The position numbers were made by a program, and so were the translations under genes. 64,000 bases of DNA from Bacteroidales bacterium (lineage in GTDB: Bacteria; Bacteroidota; Bacteroidia; Bacteroidales; UBA932): positions 186,001 to 250,000 of the forward strand of contig JAFSPG010000018.1 in assembly GCA_017443025.1 (NCBI GenBank). Reading direction: 5' to 3'. This document shows positions 35,403 to 43,391 of this stretch, one piece after another. Numbering within the stretch: the stretch's first letter is position 1; each line of letters opens with the position of its first letter. The notes under the pieces were generated by a model. It searched no databases, was not told the origin of the DNA, and saw only the letters and a list, made by a program, of their open reading frames with translations.

Positions 35403-36452
35403 TTACTTTGTATCGTCAAAGGTAAAAGATTCCCAAGGCAACTCGGCGTCCTTCCCGTTGTCGAGGACGGCCGCTGCGTGGCAAAGCATAGGGAAATCAT
35501 CCAGATTGGCCTGACCCAGCTCCGCCTTTCTAGCCATGGCGTTATATACCCTGCGGGATACCACCAGACTTTCGAGCGTAACGCCCGCAAGAATATTCAT
35601 AGCTTCCTGATAAGTTTTGCCTTCGCCAAGCAAGATGCCGACTTTGCGAGTGCGGCCGCCATATACGGTTACATACAAGTCGCCGATACCAATATTCTCG
35701 CAATCCCTGCTTGCCCCCTGCATTTCAAGAAGCAAACGCATCTCCTTCACTCCCTGATAAAACGCCGCCGCCTGCGAGTTGAAGTGCAGGCCGGCATCCT
35801 CGCCATGATGTCTGTTAACAAGTCCGATTGTCATTGCTATGGCAAGAGCGTATCCATTCTTGAGAGCAACGGCGCTTTCGAGGCCAACCACATCATTGGT
35901 GAGAGAAATGTGATAATAAGAAGTTTGCATAGCCTCTTTCATCATGCGAATCTGCGCTGAATCTTCTCCGCAGAAGGCCACTTCCGTCTGGTCGTGATAT
36001 ACAAGTTCATAACTTGTACATGGGCCTCCTATAGCATTGATTGTACGCTTAATTCCTCTCTTTGCCAATTCTCTCTGCCAATAATCCGGATAAGAAATCA
36101 AAGTCCCGTCATCCAGATTAATGAGGCCTTTGGTGACCGACAGCACGGGTATCTTAGGGTCAAGCTTAGCAAGCACCTCCTCAAGAAACCAGTCAACGCC
36201 GAATGATGACACACCGCCTATAATGAAATCAACATCCTTTATAGCCTCTTTCCACTGCTCGAATTGAAAATATTTAATCCCGGAGGGAAAAGGACGCTCA
36301 AACTTAAGATGTTTATTGCTTTTAAGGCATTCATCTATTATGTCCTTGTCAAGGGGCGTGCCCACAAGACGGACATCATGCCCGTTTTCACGCGCCGGGA
36401 AAGCCAGGGCCGAGCCCATCATTCCGGCTCCGATTATTGCAATCTTTCTCAT
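35403..36452 (-). CDS. glycerol-3-phosphate dehydrogenase, GpsA-like
   Basis: This 349-residue soluble NAD(P)-dependent enzyme has the dinucleotide loop IIGAGMMGSALAFPARENG, LSVTKGL, and the catalytic-lysine region VVGLESAVALKNGYALAIAMTIG. The C-terminal part GDLYVTVYGGRTRKVGILLGEGK matches GpsA. It interconverts glycerol-3-phosphate and DHAP. Inside a catabolic locus next to GDPD and a GlpT-like permease, oxidation of imported glycerol-3-phosphate is the likely job, though GpsA enzymes are usually biosynthetic. The sequence differs from canonical GpsA in places, so it is probably a locus-specific paralogue. Confidence 0.85.
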   Translation of the reverse strand: MRKIAIIGAGMMGSALAFPARENGHDVRLVGTPLDKDIIDECLKSNKHLKFERPFPSGIKYFQFEQWKEAIKDVDFIIGGVSSFGVDWFLEEVLAKLDPKIPVLSVTKGLINLDDGTLISYPDYWQRELAKRGIKRTINAIGGPCTSYELVYHDQTEVAFCGEDSAQIRMMKEAMQTSYYHISLTNDVVGLESAVALKNGYALAIAMTIGLVNRHHGEDAGLHFNSQAAAFYQGVKEMRLLLEMQGASRDCENIGIGDLYVTVYGGRTRKVGILLGEGKTYQEAMNILAGVTLESLVVSRRVYNAMARKAELGQANLDDFPMLCHAAAVLDNGKDAELPWESFTFDDTK

Positions 36453-36453
36453 A

Positions 36454-38085
36454 TTAATCTTCGATAATCAGGTTTTCTTCCGGCCAGTCCTCCAGTCGGC
36501 TGTTGCCATCCAGGACATAGAATGCATATGTGATTATGTCCGTATACAGAGGCATATGGTCGGACGGATTTTCATCTTCACTTCTATAATTGCCCGGGAA
36601 GCCGCCCAAAATTACATCGGCGGCAGCTATGCGGCTATAAATACCTTCGCTCGCAAAAATGTAATCCAATCGCGAACGCCCGTGATACATAGAAGGCTTG
36701 TACGCCGTCCCGCCCTTATAGTAAATGACATCCTTCAATACATCCGCTATGACAGGGTATACCTCATAACACACAGAAGCCTCAGGTTCCTTATAGGTAT
36801 AAGCGCTCCTGCTGCCATAAGGACTGACAGCTGTTTTCTCTAAAGGTGAATAGGCATTAAAGTCTCCGCAGAATATCCAGTTCTTGCGCTCAGCGTAACT
36901 TGGATTGTCGATTGTCTGGTCAATTATATATTCCAATTCGGTTTTCCTCAGAGCTCCGTATTTTGCATACTCTTCCGGCTCCAAGACTCCAGATTCATCA
37001 TCGTCCCTCGTAGGCCTCAGATGAAGGCCGACAATATCATAGCCGTCAATTCTGATGTGCACCGCCCCGTGAACAACTTTGCCGGTAGTGGTAATTGTCT
37101 GTACAATCGTCCTTGGCCTTGAAGATGTTATAACTATAGGGAAAGAGTCTTTCTTAACCTTTGCGGAATAGGGATGCCCCCACCTTAGGGATTGATCTTC
37201 CAAATCACCCGCTTCACATAGAACCAGCACATCCGGGGATACAGAATTCACCCAGGCTACAAAATTATCATAGTTATTTTCGCTGTCGCGTGTCATTCCT
37301 TCGAACACATTGTAGCACACCACGCGGAACTTGTCGTCGACTTGCACTGCAATTGGTGTTACCTTGCGAAAATCACAGCGAGCTACGCTAGTAGTCTTAC
37401 TCTTTGTTTTAGATAAGAATTCTCCTCCGGAGACGTCGTGCAATGAGATAGTATATGCCGGGAGAGTCCCCGCGACAACGGGGATATGGAAGACCCTGTT
37501 CCCGGCCGAGGGCGTGAATGTATACGTGAAGTCATTCCTTCCCATGACGGCGCCCGCGGAGGAAGTAAACTTGAACGACGCCACAGATGCCGGCATCCCC
37601 TTTATGGTAAACTGCATGATTGCTCCTACGTGCATAAAGGACAGGCTTTCTCCTACGGCAGTTGCCTTCATGATGGCAGGCACATAATCGCCGGCCGTCC
37701 AGGTAACCGCCTCGGGAAGAGTTAACACCAACTCTCCTGCGGAAGAGCTCCATGCGCCATCCCACCAAGGATAAGCTGCCTTGCCGGCGAAAGTCCTTCC
37801 AGCTGGCAGATCTCCGCTGAACACTGCATTTCTTGTTCCGGCTCCGCTTTCGAGCGAAAGGGATGTTACGCTGCCATCATCGAGGAGGACAGCTATTTTA
37901 TCCCCCGACTGCCAGGTTATAACGCCCGAATCATCCACTCCGGCTTTCAAGCCTTCCATAGAAGCGCGCAGGTGAATAGTATTTCTCTCCGGAACAACAG
38001 GCTCCGGTTTATCAGAACTGCTCTTACTGCAAGATATAGCGAGGAAGAGCATAAGAATATATGAGAGCTTAGTCATCCCAGTCAT
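36454..38085 (-). CDS. fimbrillin-like / EEP-family hydrolase lipoprotein
   Basis: This lipoprotein is 543 residues from the ATG at 38085, or 540 from the ATG at 38076, which leaves a compact signal MTKLSYILMLFLAISC. Residues 30-245 resemble the fimbrillin-type sandwich (ITWQSGDKIAVLLDDG). Residues 250-525 form an endonuclease/exonuclease/phosphatase fold with all key positions: CYNVFEG (Asn), VLCEAG (Glu), GLHLRP (His), CGDFNAYS (Asp, Asn), RLDYIF and SDHMPL (Asp, His). It cuts a phosphoester: candidates are phospholipid head groups, nucleic acids or phosphorylated glycans. Its start overlaps a 38-aa ORF, which in turn overlaps the HAD gene. Confidence 0.85.
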   Translation of the reverse strand: MTGMTKLSYILMLFLAISCSKSSSDKPEPVVPERNTIHLRASMEGLKAGVDDSGVITWQSGDKIAVLLDDGSVTSLSLESGAGTRNAVFSGDLPAGRTFAGKAAYPWWDGAWSSSAGELVLTLPEAVTWTAGDYVPAIMKATAVGESLSFMHVGAIMQFTIKGMPASVASFKFTSSAGAVMGRNDFTYTFTPSAGNRVFHIPVVAGTLPAYTISLHDVSGGEFLSKTKSKTTSVARCDFRKVTPIAVQVDDKFRVVCYNVFEGMTRDSENNYDNFVAWVNSVSPDVLVLCEAGDLEDQSLRWGHPYSAKVKKDSFPIVITSSRPRTIVQTITTTGKVVHGAVHIRIDGYDIVGLHLRPTRDDDESGVLEPEEYAKYGALRKTELEYIIDQTIDNPSYAERKNWIFCGDFNAYSPLEKTAVSPYGSRSAYTYKEPEASVCYEVYPVIADVLKDVIYYKGGTAYKPSMYHGRSRLDYIFASEGIYSRIAAADVILGGFPGNYRSEDENPSDHMPLYTDIITYAFYVLDGNSRLEDWPEENLIIED

Positions 38086-38185
38086 CGTTTATTACATTCA
38101 TAGTTTCCGCGGAACCGCCTGCAAGCAAATTGCAACACAGTTCGCAATTTACCAGAATTACATCTGGTTCTTCATATTCTTTCAT
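38069..38185 (-). CDS. 38-aa ORF with acidic tail, coupled to the EEP lipoprotein
   Basis: The ATG at 38185 lies inside the end of the HAD gene (overlap 14 nt) and the stop lies inside the start of the EEP gene. The peptide begins MKEYEEPDVILVNCELCCN and ends NDDWDD. It aligns with the 44-aa ORF at 46669-46803: basic start, Y-x-x-P-[DE], L-V, E-L, then an acidic tail. Small genes of this kind occur before surface lipoproteins in Bacteroidales; role unknown. Shared pattern and coupling support that it is real. Confidence 0.55.
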   Translation of the reverse strand: MKEYEEPDVILVNCELCCNLLAGGSAETMNVINDDWDD

Positions 38186-39224
38186 AGTCTATAACTACAG
38201 TTTGCGATACATATCTTCCATCTTTTATATTTGCCAGCATCTCTATTTCACCCCCTCGGCCTTGATTCATAATCAATCCGATTCTCATACCTTCGAATGA
38301 CGTAAGCATGGCAATATCCCCCGAGCTGTCGCCGGCGACCATGGCTGGCTCCCTGTTATCGTGCAAAGGGGCGATGTATGTGTTAATACAGGCTACTTTG
38401 CCTTCCAAAAAGGGCTGCTCATAGGCTTCTTCATATCTTGTTTCGCAGAACCTCACGCCATATACCTCATCGGGACGAAACCCGAGTCCGTTTGCCGGTG
38501 TGCAGGCGAGTGCTTCTACAAGCCATTCCGGAGAGGCAGAACAGATGTACGGAGTTATCCCGGCCCTGCGGAGAGAAGCCATCAGGTTTTTCATATCCTG
38601 CGATATGACAATACCCTTTTCCGCCACGCCCTTGAAGCGGCCGTCCGGAGAGACCCATTCCTCATTCCAAGCCCTTCCTTGGGAAAGCCAGTACTCCAGG
38701 CTCTTTACAGCTACTTCTTTCGGAAGGCCGTAGAACAGCATCGGCTCCCACAGACAAAGCACATCATAATCATAATTGCGTCCGATGGCTTTATAGAATG
38801 CAAGGAATCCTGCCCTGAAATCCAAATACTCGCTTTCTGAATGAATGTCGTCAAGAGTCTTCCCTCCCGACAACAATTCTTTCAGATGCACGTATTGCCC
38901 GTAGAGATGACTGCCCATCTGTTCGGCAGTCAAGCCTAAATCGTCAAGGATAAAATCCGTCCTCGGAAGGCCGCATAGAAACTTATAATCTACCGCCTCC
39001 GCAAACTCGAGATTCTCTATCTGATATACCATCAGGGTATGCGTAACATCGTGTAGAATAGCAGTATTGTCGCAGTCAAAAACGGCATATCCTCCCTTTA
39101 AAGAGCCGTCGCTTAACAATTTGCTCAAGGCGTTATATGGCTCTTCTTCCCAATTTCCCCGCTCCAGAGCTGGAGCGCAGGAAATTAGAACAGATAAAAT
39201 AAAATATGCCAGCAGTTGCTTCAT
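38172..39224 (-). CDS. HAD-superfamily phosphatase, lipoprotein
   Basis: This 350-residue lipoprotein (MKQLLAYFILSVLISC, Cys16) has the HAD motif I VFDCDNTAI with nucleophile Asp50 and acid/base Asp52. Motif II is ICSAS and motif IV MVAGDSSGDIAML, and a helical cap lies between. The D-x-D-N-T form of motif I is the one found in phosphorylcholine phosphatase-like enzymes; that makes a phosphomonoester such as phosphocholine a candidate, but this is only a motif resemblance. It would act after the EEP/NPP diesterases. Its start overlaps the NPP stop by one base. Confidence 0.82.
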   Translation of the reverse strand: MKQLLAYFILSVLISCAPALERGNWEEEPYNALSKLLSDGSLKGGYAVFDCDNTAILHDVTHTLMVYQIENLEFAEAVDYKFLCGLPRTDFILDDLGLTAEQMGSHLYGQYVHLKELLSGGKTLDDIHSESEYLDFRAGFLAFYKAIGRNYDYDVLCLWEPMLFYGLPKEVAVKSLEYWLSQGRAWNEEWVSPDGRFKGVAEKGIVISQDMKNLMASLRRAGITPYICSASPEWLVEALACTPANGLGFRPDEVYGVRFCETRYEEAYEQPFLEGKVACINTYIAPLHDNREPAMVAGDSSGDIAMLTSFEGMRIGLIMNQGRGGEIEMLANIKDGRYVSQTVVIDYERI

Positions 39225-40123
39225 TATTCAAATACTTCATCGATCGGACGGCATGTCCAGTGCTTAATAGGCTCGACTCCGAGGAGTTTTGCCAGAGTTG
39301 CTGTAACGTCCATTTCTACAGAAGGGGCTTCAATATGATGTCCTTTACGGATACCTTTACCCCAAATGAAAAACGGCGTCTGCAGCGTCTCGTCAACATA
39401 TTCCGTGGAGTGATGCCTGCCGTGTCCGCCATGATCGGAAGTCATGATAAAAACTGTATCATCTTCGATCCCGGCCTCGCAGACAGCATCGTTCAGCAAC
39501 TTGACAATGTCGTCGAAGTGTTCGGAATACGACAGGTATTCTTCCGACTCCCAGCCATACTTATGGCCGGTTGCATCAAGACTTCCGAAGTAAATGAAAG
39601 AAAATTTTGGCTGGTTGGTTTTCAGGTAGTCAGCAGCCCATTTTGCTTCTTCCCAATCACCCTCTTCGGTTTGAGGGAATTGGATACAAGTGGTGACCGC
39701 CGTTGAGTCAATAAGCGAGCGGATTACATCCCACTGGAAAGTTACGAGGATGTCGCTCTCCGGATGAGCATTACGTTCCAACCGAAAAATCGTAGGGACC
39801 TCACCGCGCTCATCGGTCCAAGCCGGAGTAATATCCGGGCGACGAGAATCCCATCGCACGTATCCGTGATATTCGGGTGATACTCCAGAGAATATAGACA
39901 TCCAGTTTATTGCACTGGCTGTCGGAAAGACGCAGCGTTTATCCAGAGTCCAGGAGGCTTCGTTCATCAGACTTCTGATATATGGATATCCACCCTTGGA
40001 AAAACTCACTGCAGACCATCCGTCAACACCGATGAAAACCACATGTTTCGGACATTCGTACTTGTTGTTTGCGCACGAAATGGCCAAAAATGCCACAACA
40101 ATCGAATATAATACTTTCTTCAT
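39224..40123 (-). CDS. alkaline-phosphatase/NPP-family phosphodiesterase, lipoprotein
   Basis: This 299-residue lipoprotein (MKKVLYSIVVAFLAISC, Cys17) belongs to the alkaline-phosphatase superfamily. Metal ligands are seen in FIGVDGW (Asp34), DATGHKYG (Asp, His) and SDHGGHG (Asp, His). The nucleophile is in FPTASAINW (Thr68 or Ser70). Size and motif set match type I phosphodiesterase/nucleotide pyrophosphatase enzymes, which cleave phosphodiesters of nucleotides or glycerophosphodiesters. It follows the GLUG lipoprotein by 3 bp and overlaps the HAD gene by 1 nt. Confidence 0.85.
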   Translation of the reverse strand: MKKVLYSIVVAFLAISCANNKYECPKHVVFIGVDGWSAVSFSKGGYPYIRSLMNEASWTLDKRCVFPTASAINWMSIFSGVSPEYHGYVRWDSRRPDITPAWTDERGEVPTIFRLERNAHPESDILVTFQWDVIRSLIDSTAVTTCIQFPQTEEGDWEEAKWAADYLKTNQPKFSFIYFGSLDATGHKYGWESEEYLSYSEHFDDIVKLLNDAVCEAGIEDDTVFIMTSDHGGHGRHHSTEYVDETLQTPFFIWGKGIRKGHHIEAPSVEMDVTATLAKLLGVEPIKHWTCRPIDEVFE

Positions 40124-40126
40124 TGT

Positions 40127-42610
40127 CTATTCCTCACTTTTTGCCAGATTTTTCAGCATAGGGTAATCCTGAGATAAATCCCATATCTCCTCATTCCAGC
40201 CGATTTCCTGTGCTTTCGCGGCACAGGTAACATTTGCAGCGGTACGCTTCCCGTCGTAACGGGTATTCCCTGGTGAAGAGGTCCTGTCGGCGTCATCACC
40301 GGGAGTACGTGAATATCCGACCGTATAGTCCAGATCGTTCCTGTACCAGCAGTTTTGCAAAGAAGTTGCTGCGGTTGAAGAGCCACTGTGAACACGACCT
40401 ATTATAACTCCGTCTGTCTTGGTGGTGTTGACTGCGGAAAAATCTATTTTCTCGTTCCAGGCCAGACAGCCGGACACATTCCACGTCTGTGTTGTTTTAT
40501 CGGCGCCTCCGATAAGACCGCCCTGTGCATTACTGCCATTTGTGCCCACCTTGACACTCATTGATGAATAACAATTGGTCATTGTCAGCGAGCCTTTATC
40601 CATAACATAGCCAAGGATACCGGCACTGAAGCCACCTGCCGTTGCGGTGATGCTTCCAGAAGAATAACAGTTGTTTAAAGTGAGGTTCCTGCTGGAGTTT
40701 ACCGCACCCACGATGCCGCCATCCTGTGTCCCTTTCGCGGAAATGCTTCCAGAGAAAGCAGATTCTGATATTTCGATATCTCCCCACCATGTAGTAGCAA
40801 CAATACCACCCGTGCCCTTATCTCCGCTCAGAGTCGCTTCGACTAGACACTTACTGACGGAGCACCTGCCCATAATGCCACCGATTCCGCCGAGATAGCC
40901 GTAATCTCCCGTCCTATTGGAAGAGAAGGTCCCTGATGTATTGCAAAGGGAAATAGAGCACGTTGCAGCCTTGCTGCGACCTACAATTCCTCCGATTTGG
41001 GCTTTTGCGGCAAGCGTTGCGGAAACACGGCAAGAACTGACGGTCATTCCGCCGCCATCTTCGTTGTTTCCTACAATTCCGCCAACATTGTTGCCGGTAC
41101 TTGTAATGGAGCCGGAAACGGAACATCCTGTGATTGATGATGCGGCATCAAGAATCTCGCCGGCAATACCGCCGATAGCTCCTTGCGACGAAATAACAAG
41201 GCCGGAAAGGGAGCAATTCTCTATCGTACCGTTTGTCAGCGCGCCTACCAGACCGCCTACGGCAGAGGTGGTCCCCGTAACATTCAATCCATCTACCGTC
41301 ACATCGTGGATATACGCAGGGATATCCGTTCCTCCTGCCCTGTAGGCAAGAAGGCCGCCGCGTGAAGCGCTGCTCGGGTTGGTTATAATGATGGCGTCTT
41401 TGAATGTCACATTGTAGACTTCTCCTTTCAGCGCTCCAAAGAACGAGGCGCTCCAATTGGTCATTGAGAAATTACGGATAGTATAACCGGCACCATCAAA
41501 ATCAATCGGGAAGGCGTTATTTATGCTGTTGTTCTTGTACAGCCAATCCACTCCGTCCATATCAATGTCGTCGACAAGTTTGAAGAAAAGCTTGCTTGCG
41601 CCGGCATTATCCACAATCAGGTCATTCATGTTCTGAAGGTGCGTCAGGGTTTTAATCTGATACGGGTCGTCTTTTGTACCGGAGCCGCCCCAGAACAAAG
41701 GTTCCTGCAGGTCATCAGCGTCGAGATACAGCGCAGCAACGCATCCTCCTCCGAGCACAAGCCCACCCTCACTTACTGTTTTCTCAATGGCTTCCGACTG
41801 GCTGTCGGGGCCGTTAAGAGTTATGGTATAAACCGCTCCCTCGGGAAGTTCAATTTCGCAAGGAGGGAACATGGCATACGCCACGATATCACGGCTTTCT
41901 GCTGTTATTCCAAGCTCTTCGAGACTGATAGAAATCGATGTAGTCTTTTCGCCGTCAGGATCATTCGTTACCGGGATGACAGCGTCGGGCAAAGAAAGAA
42001 CTATGCTTTCGAGAGTCGGGAAACGCTCGGGCAATTTGAACGAAAACTTGATAACTCCGTTCTGCTCAAATGTCTGCCCGTCCCTGTCGGCAAAGACAAG
42101 CGAGGAATAACGTTTAAGGCCCGACAACTTCGCATTCCAGAAGAGATGCTCAGTAGAGCCGTTACCGACCTGAACCTGTCCTTCATAGCCGATGGAGTTC
42201 CAGTCTTCCTCGGACCCGACAGTACCCGGGTAGAGAACTGTAAATGACTCCCCGCTTACGGAAGGTCCCGAGAATCCGGCTTTTGAAGAAGTCATTCCGT
42301 CTTCTACAATTGAGAATACTTCTCCGGCATTCCCGGCCTGACCAATTATACGAAGACAATCTCCGGCTTCCCACGCAAGCGCAAGTCCCGGAGTGTCCGA
42401 GGCCGTTATGGATACCTTAGTGCCGACAGACGACGGTATTTCAGCCGCTATCAACGTTGGTGCGGATGTGTCATCAATTGCAGGGAGCCCGGGCTCTTCC
42501 TGTTCCTGTGATTCTTCTTCGTCGGGTTCATTAACCTTTGGAAGGCTTTTCTCACAGGAAATCATGGCTGCAGCAACGGCCGCGATTAACCAAAATGATT
42601 TTCTTGTCAT
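40127..42610 (-). CDS. fimbrillin-like / GLUG-repeat lipoprotein B
   Basis: The ATG at 42610 gives 827 residues and a good lipoprotein signal ending AAAMISC (Cys19). An ATG at 42640 would place the signal 10 residues in and put the terminator-like hairpin inside the gene. Residues 40-305 are fimbrillin-like; LFWGGSGTKDDPYQIKTL marks the junction; about ten GLUG repeats (VGGLVGALTNGTIENC and variants) follow. The C-terminal domain (WNVSGCLAWNE, GVIIGRVHSGSS, CWYRNDLDY) matches lipoprotein A (43392-46649). The two are paralogues flanking a toxin-antitoxin module. Likely surface binding or adhesion; no enzyme motif. Confidence 0.8.
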   Translation of the reverse strand: MTRKSFWLIAAVAAAMISCEKSLPKVNEPDEEESQEQEEPGLPAIDDTSAPTLIAAEIPSSVGTKVSITASDTPGLALAWEAGDCLRIIGQAGNAGEVFSIVEDGMTSSKAGFSGPSVSGESFTVLYPGTVGSEEDWNSIGYEGQVQVGNGSTEHLFWNAKLSGLKRYSSLVFADRDGQTFEQNGVIKFSFKLPERFPTLESIVLSLPDAVIPVTNDPDGEKTTSISISLEELGITAESRDIVAYAMFPPCEIELPEGAVYTITLNGPDSQSEAIEKTVSEGGLVLGGGCVAALYLDADDLQEPLFWGGSGTKDDPYQIKTLTHLQNMNDLIVDNAGASKLFFKLVDDIDMDGVDWLYKNNSINNAFPIDFDGAGYTIRNFSMTNWSASFFGALKGEVYNVTFKDAIIITNPSSASRGGLLAYRAGGTDIPAYIHDVTVDGLNVTGTTSAVGGLVGALTNGTIENCSLSGLVISSQGAIGGIAGEILDAASSITGCSVSGSITSTGNNVGGIVGNNEDGGGMTVSSCRVSATLAAKAQIGGIVGRSKAATCSISLCNTSGTFSSNRTGDYGYLGGIGGIMGRCSVSKCLVEATLSGDKGTGGIVATTWWGDIEISESAFSGSISAKGTQDGGIVGAVNSSRNLTLNNCYSSGSITATAGGFSAGILGYVMDKGSLTMTNCYSSMSVKVGTNGSNAQGGLIGGADKTTQTWNVSGCLAWNEKIDFSAVNTTKTDGVIIGRVHSGSSTAATSLQNCWYRNDLDYTVGYSRTPGDDADRTSSPGNTRYDGKRTAANVTCAAKAQEIGWNEEIWDLSQDYPMLKNLAKSEE

Positions 42611-42618
42611 ACGCATAC

Positions 42619-42655
42619 AAAAAAGCGATAAACATCTCATACTGTTTACCGCTTT
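42619..42655 (-). terminator. terminator or attenuator after the toxin gene
   Basis: On the minus strand AAAGCGGTAAACA (42643-42655) pairs with TGTTTATCGCTTT (42622-42634), 13 bp with one G-U, and runs into six T residues. It ends 9 bp before the start of GLUG lipoprotein B, so it must be read through if the operon continues. Confidence 0.75.
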
Positions 42656-42701
42656 AAGTATTTCGTTTTTGCCTGTGCCAGCAAAGCTTCCCTTGATAGA
42701 A

Positions 42702-43043
42702 TTATTTTGATCCTAACACTGTCTTTCGAAGATCTACGATTTCTTTATTTGATATATTCTCTCGATCTGACTTGTCGTAGACTGTCATTAATGTGACTTC
42801 TCTGTTGTCATCGTTAACCGCATAGTTAAACGTGATAACACGCGCGCCCCCACTCTTACCTTTATTTTTAGACTTGATAGACATTCGAACCTTCCGAATG
42901 CCGCCACCTAAATCAACACCCGCCAGTGGATTCTCTTTGATCTCTTCGACAAATGTTTTTAGATCTTCGGGGAAAGAAGGATATTTCCCGGCAAGGCGCT
43001 TGGCCTGTTTCAAAAATTCCGGCAGATAAGTAATGGTGACCAT
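42702..43043 (-). CDS. RelE/ParE-family toxin
   Basis: This 113-residue basic protein has the RelE/ParE fold pattern: N-terminal FLKQAKRLAGKYPSFPEDLKTFVEEI, then GGIRKVRMSIKSKNKGKSGG and ARVITFNYAVNDDNREVTLMTVYDKSD. RelE toxins cleave mRNA on the ribosome; ParE toxins poison gyrase. The partner antitoxin ends 3 bp upstream. The DNA is visibly AT-rich compared with its neighbours, suggesting acquisition. Confidence 0.85.
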   Translation of the reverse strand: MVTITYLPEFLKQAKRLAGKYPSFPEDLKTFVEEIKENPLAGVDLGGGIRKVRMSIKSKNKGKSGGARVITFNYAVNDDNREVTLMTVYDKSDRENISNKEIVDLRKTVLGSK

Positions 43044-43046
43044 GAG

Positions 43047-43271
43047 CTAGACCGAACCTATTTCTTCAAATAATTTATCAATTGTCGGAAGCGACCTGTT
43101 GCTTGACTGCGCCGATTTGAGTTCGCGAAAACTTACCTCAATGCTTTTCAAGGTTCTCGCTTTTTCACCGGTCGCAGAGGTTGAAGAATAAGTCCACCCC
43201 ATTTTTTTGGAAAGTTTCCTAAAAAATGGCATGTCACTTTGTGGAATACTAACATTAACTCTATTAGTCAT
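43047..43271 (-). CDS. antitoxin of a RelE-type toxin-antitoxin pair
   Basis: Starting at the ATG at 43271 gives 74 residues (MTNRVNVSIPQSDMPFFRKL...), which fits the predicted promoter just upstream; the longer reading would start inside the promoter. The N-terminal strand VNVSIP followed by a helix FFRKLSKKMGW is the usual DNA-binding start of such antitoxins, and the C-terminal part (LPTIDKLFEEIG) would bind the toxin. It should repress its own promoter. Confidence 0.8.
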   Translation of the reverse strand: MTNRVNVSIPQSDMPFFRKLSKKMGWTYSSTSATGEKARTLKSIEVSFRELKSAQSSNRSLPTIDKLFEEIGSV

Positions 43272-43289
43272 ATACTTTCTTCTTTTTTG

Positions 43290-43320
43290 CAAAAATATAT
43301 CATTTCTGCAAAAAAACAAA
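43290..43320 (-). promoter_or_regulatory. promoter of the toxin-antitoxin operon
   Basis: On the minus strand TTTG (43317-43320) and TATTTTTG (43290-43297) are 19 bp apart, 18 bp before the antitoxin ATG, in a strongly AT-rich tract. Confidence 0.6.
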
Positions 43321-43352
43321 GCGGCAAACAGTATGTCAAAGAACTAATTAAT

Positions 43353-43380
43353 GGCCAGGGGGTGTATGTGCCCCCTGACC
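43353..43380 (-). terminator. terminator after GLUG lipoprotein A
   Basis: GGTCAGGGGG pairs with CCCCCTGGCC (10 bp, one G-T) across an 8-nt loop, 11 bp past the stop codon. The following tract is AT-rich (ATTAATTAG) but lacks a long T-run. Confidence 0.55.
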
Positions 43381-43391
43381 GGGGAATCGTA

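Noticed and set aside
42611..42640. ATG at 42640 as the start of GLUG lipoprotein B
   Set aside because: It would put the terminator-like hairpin in the coding sequence and push the lipoprotein signal away from the N-terminus.
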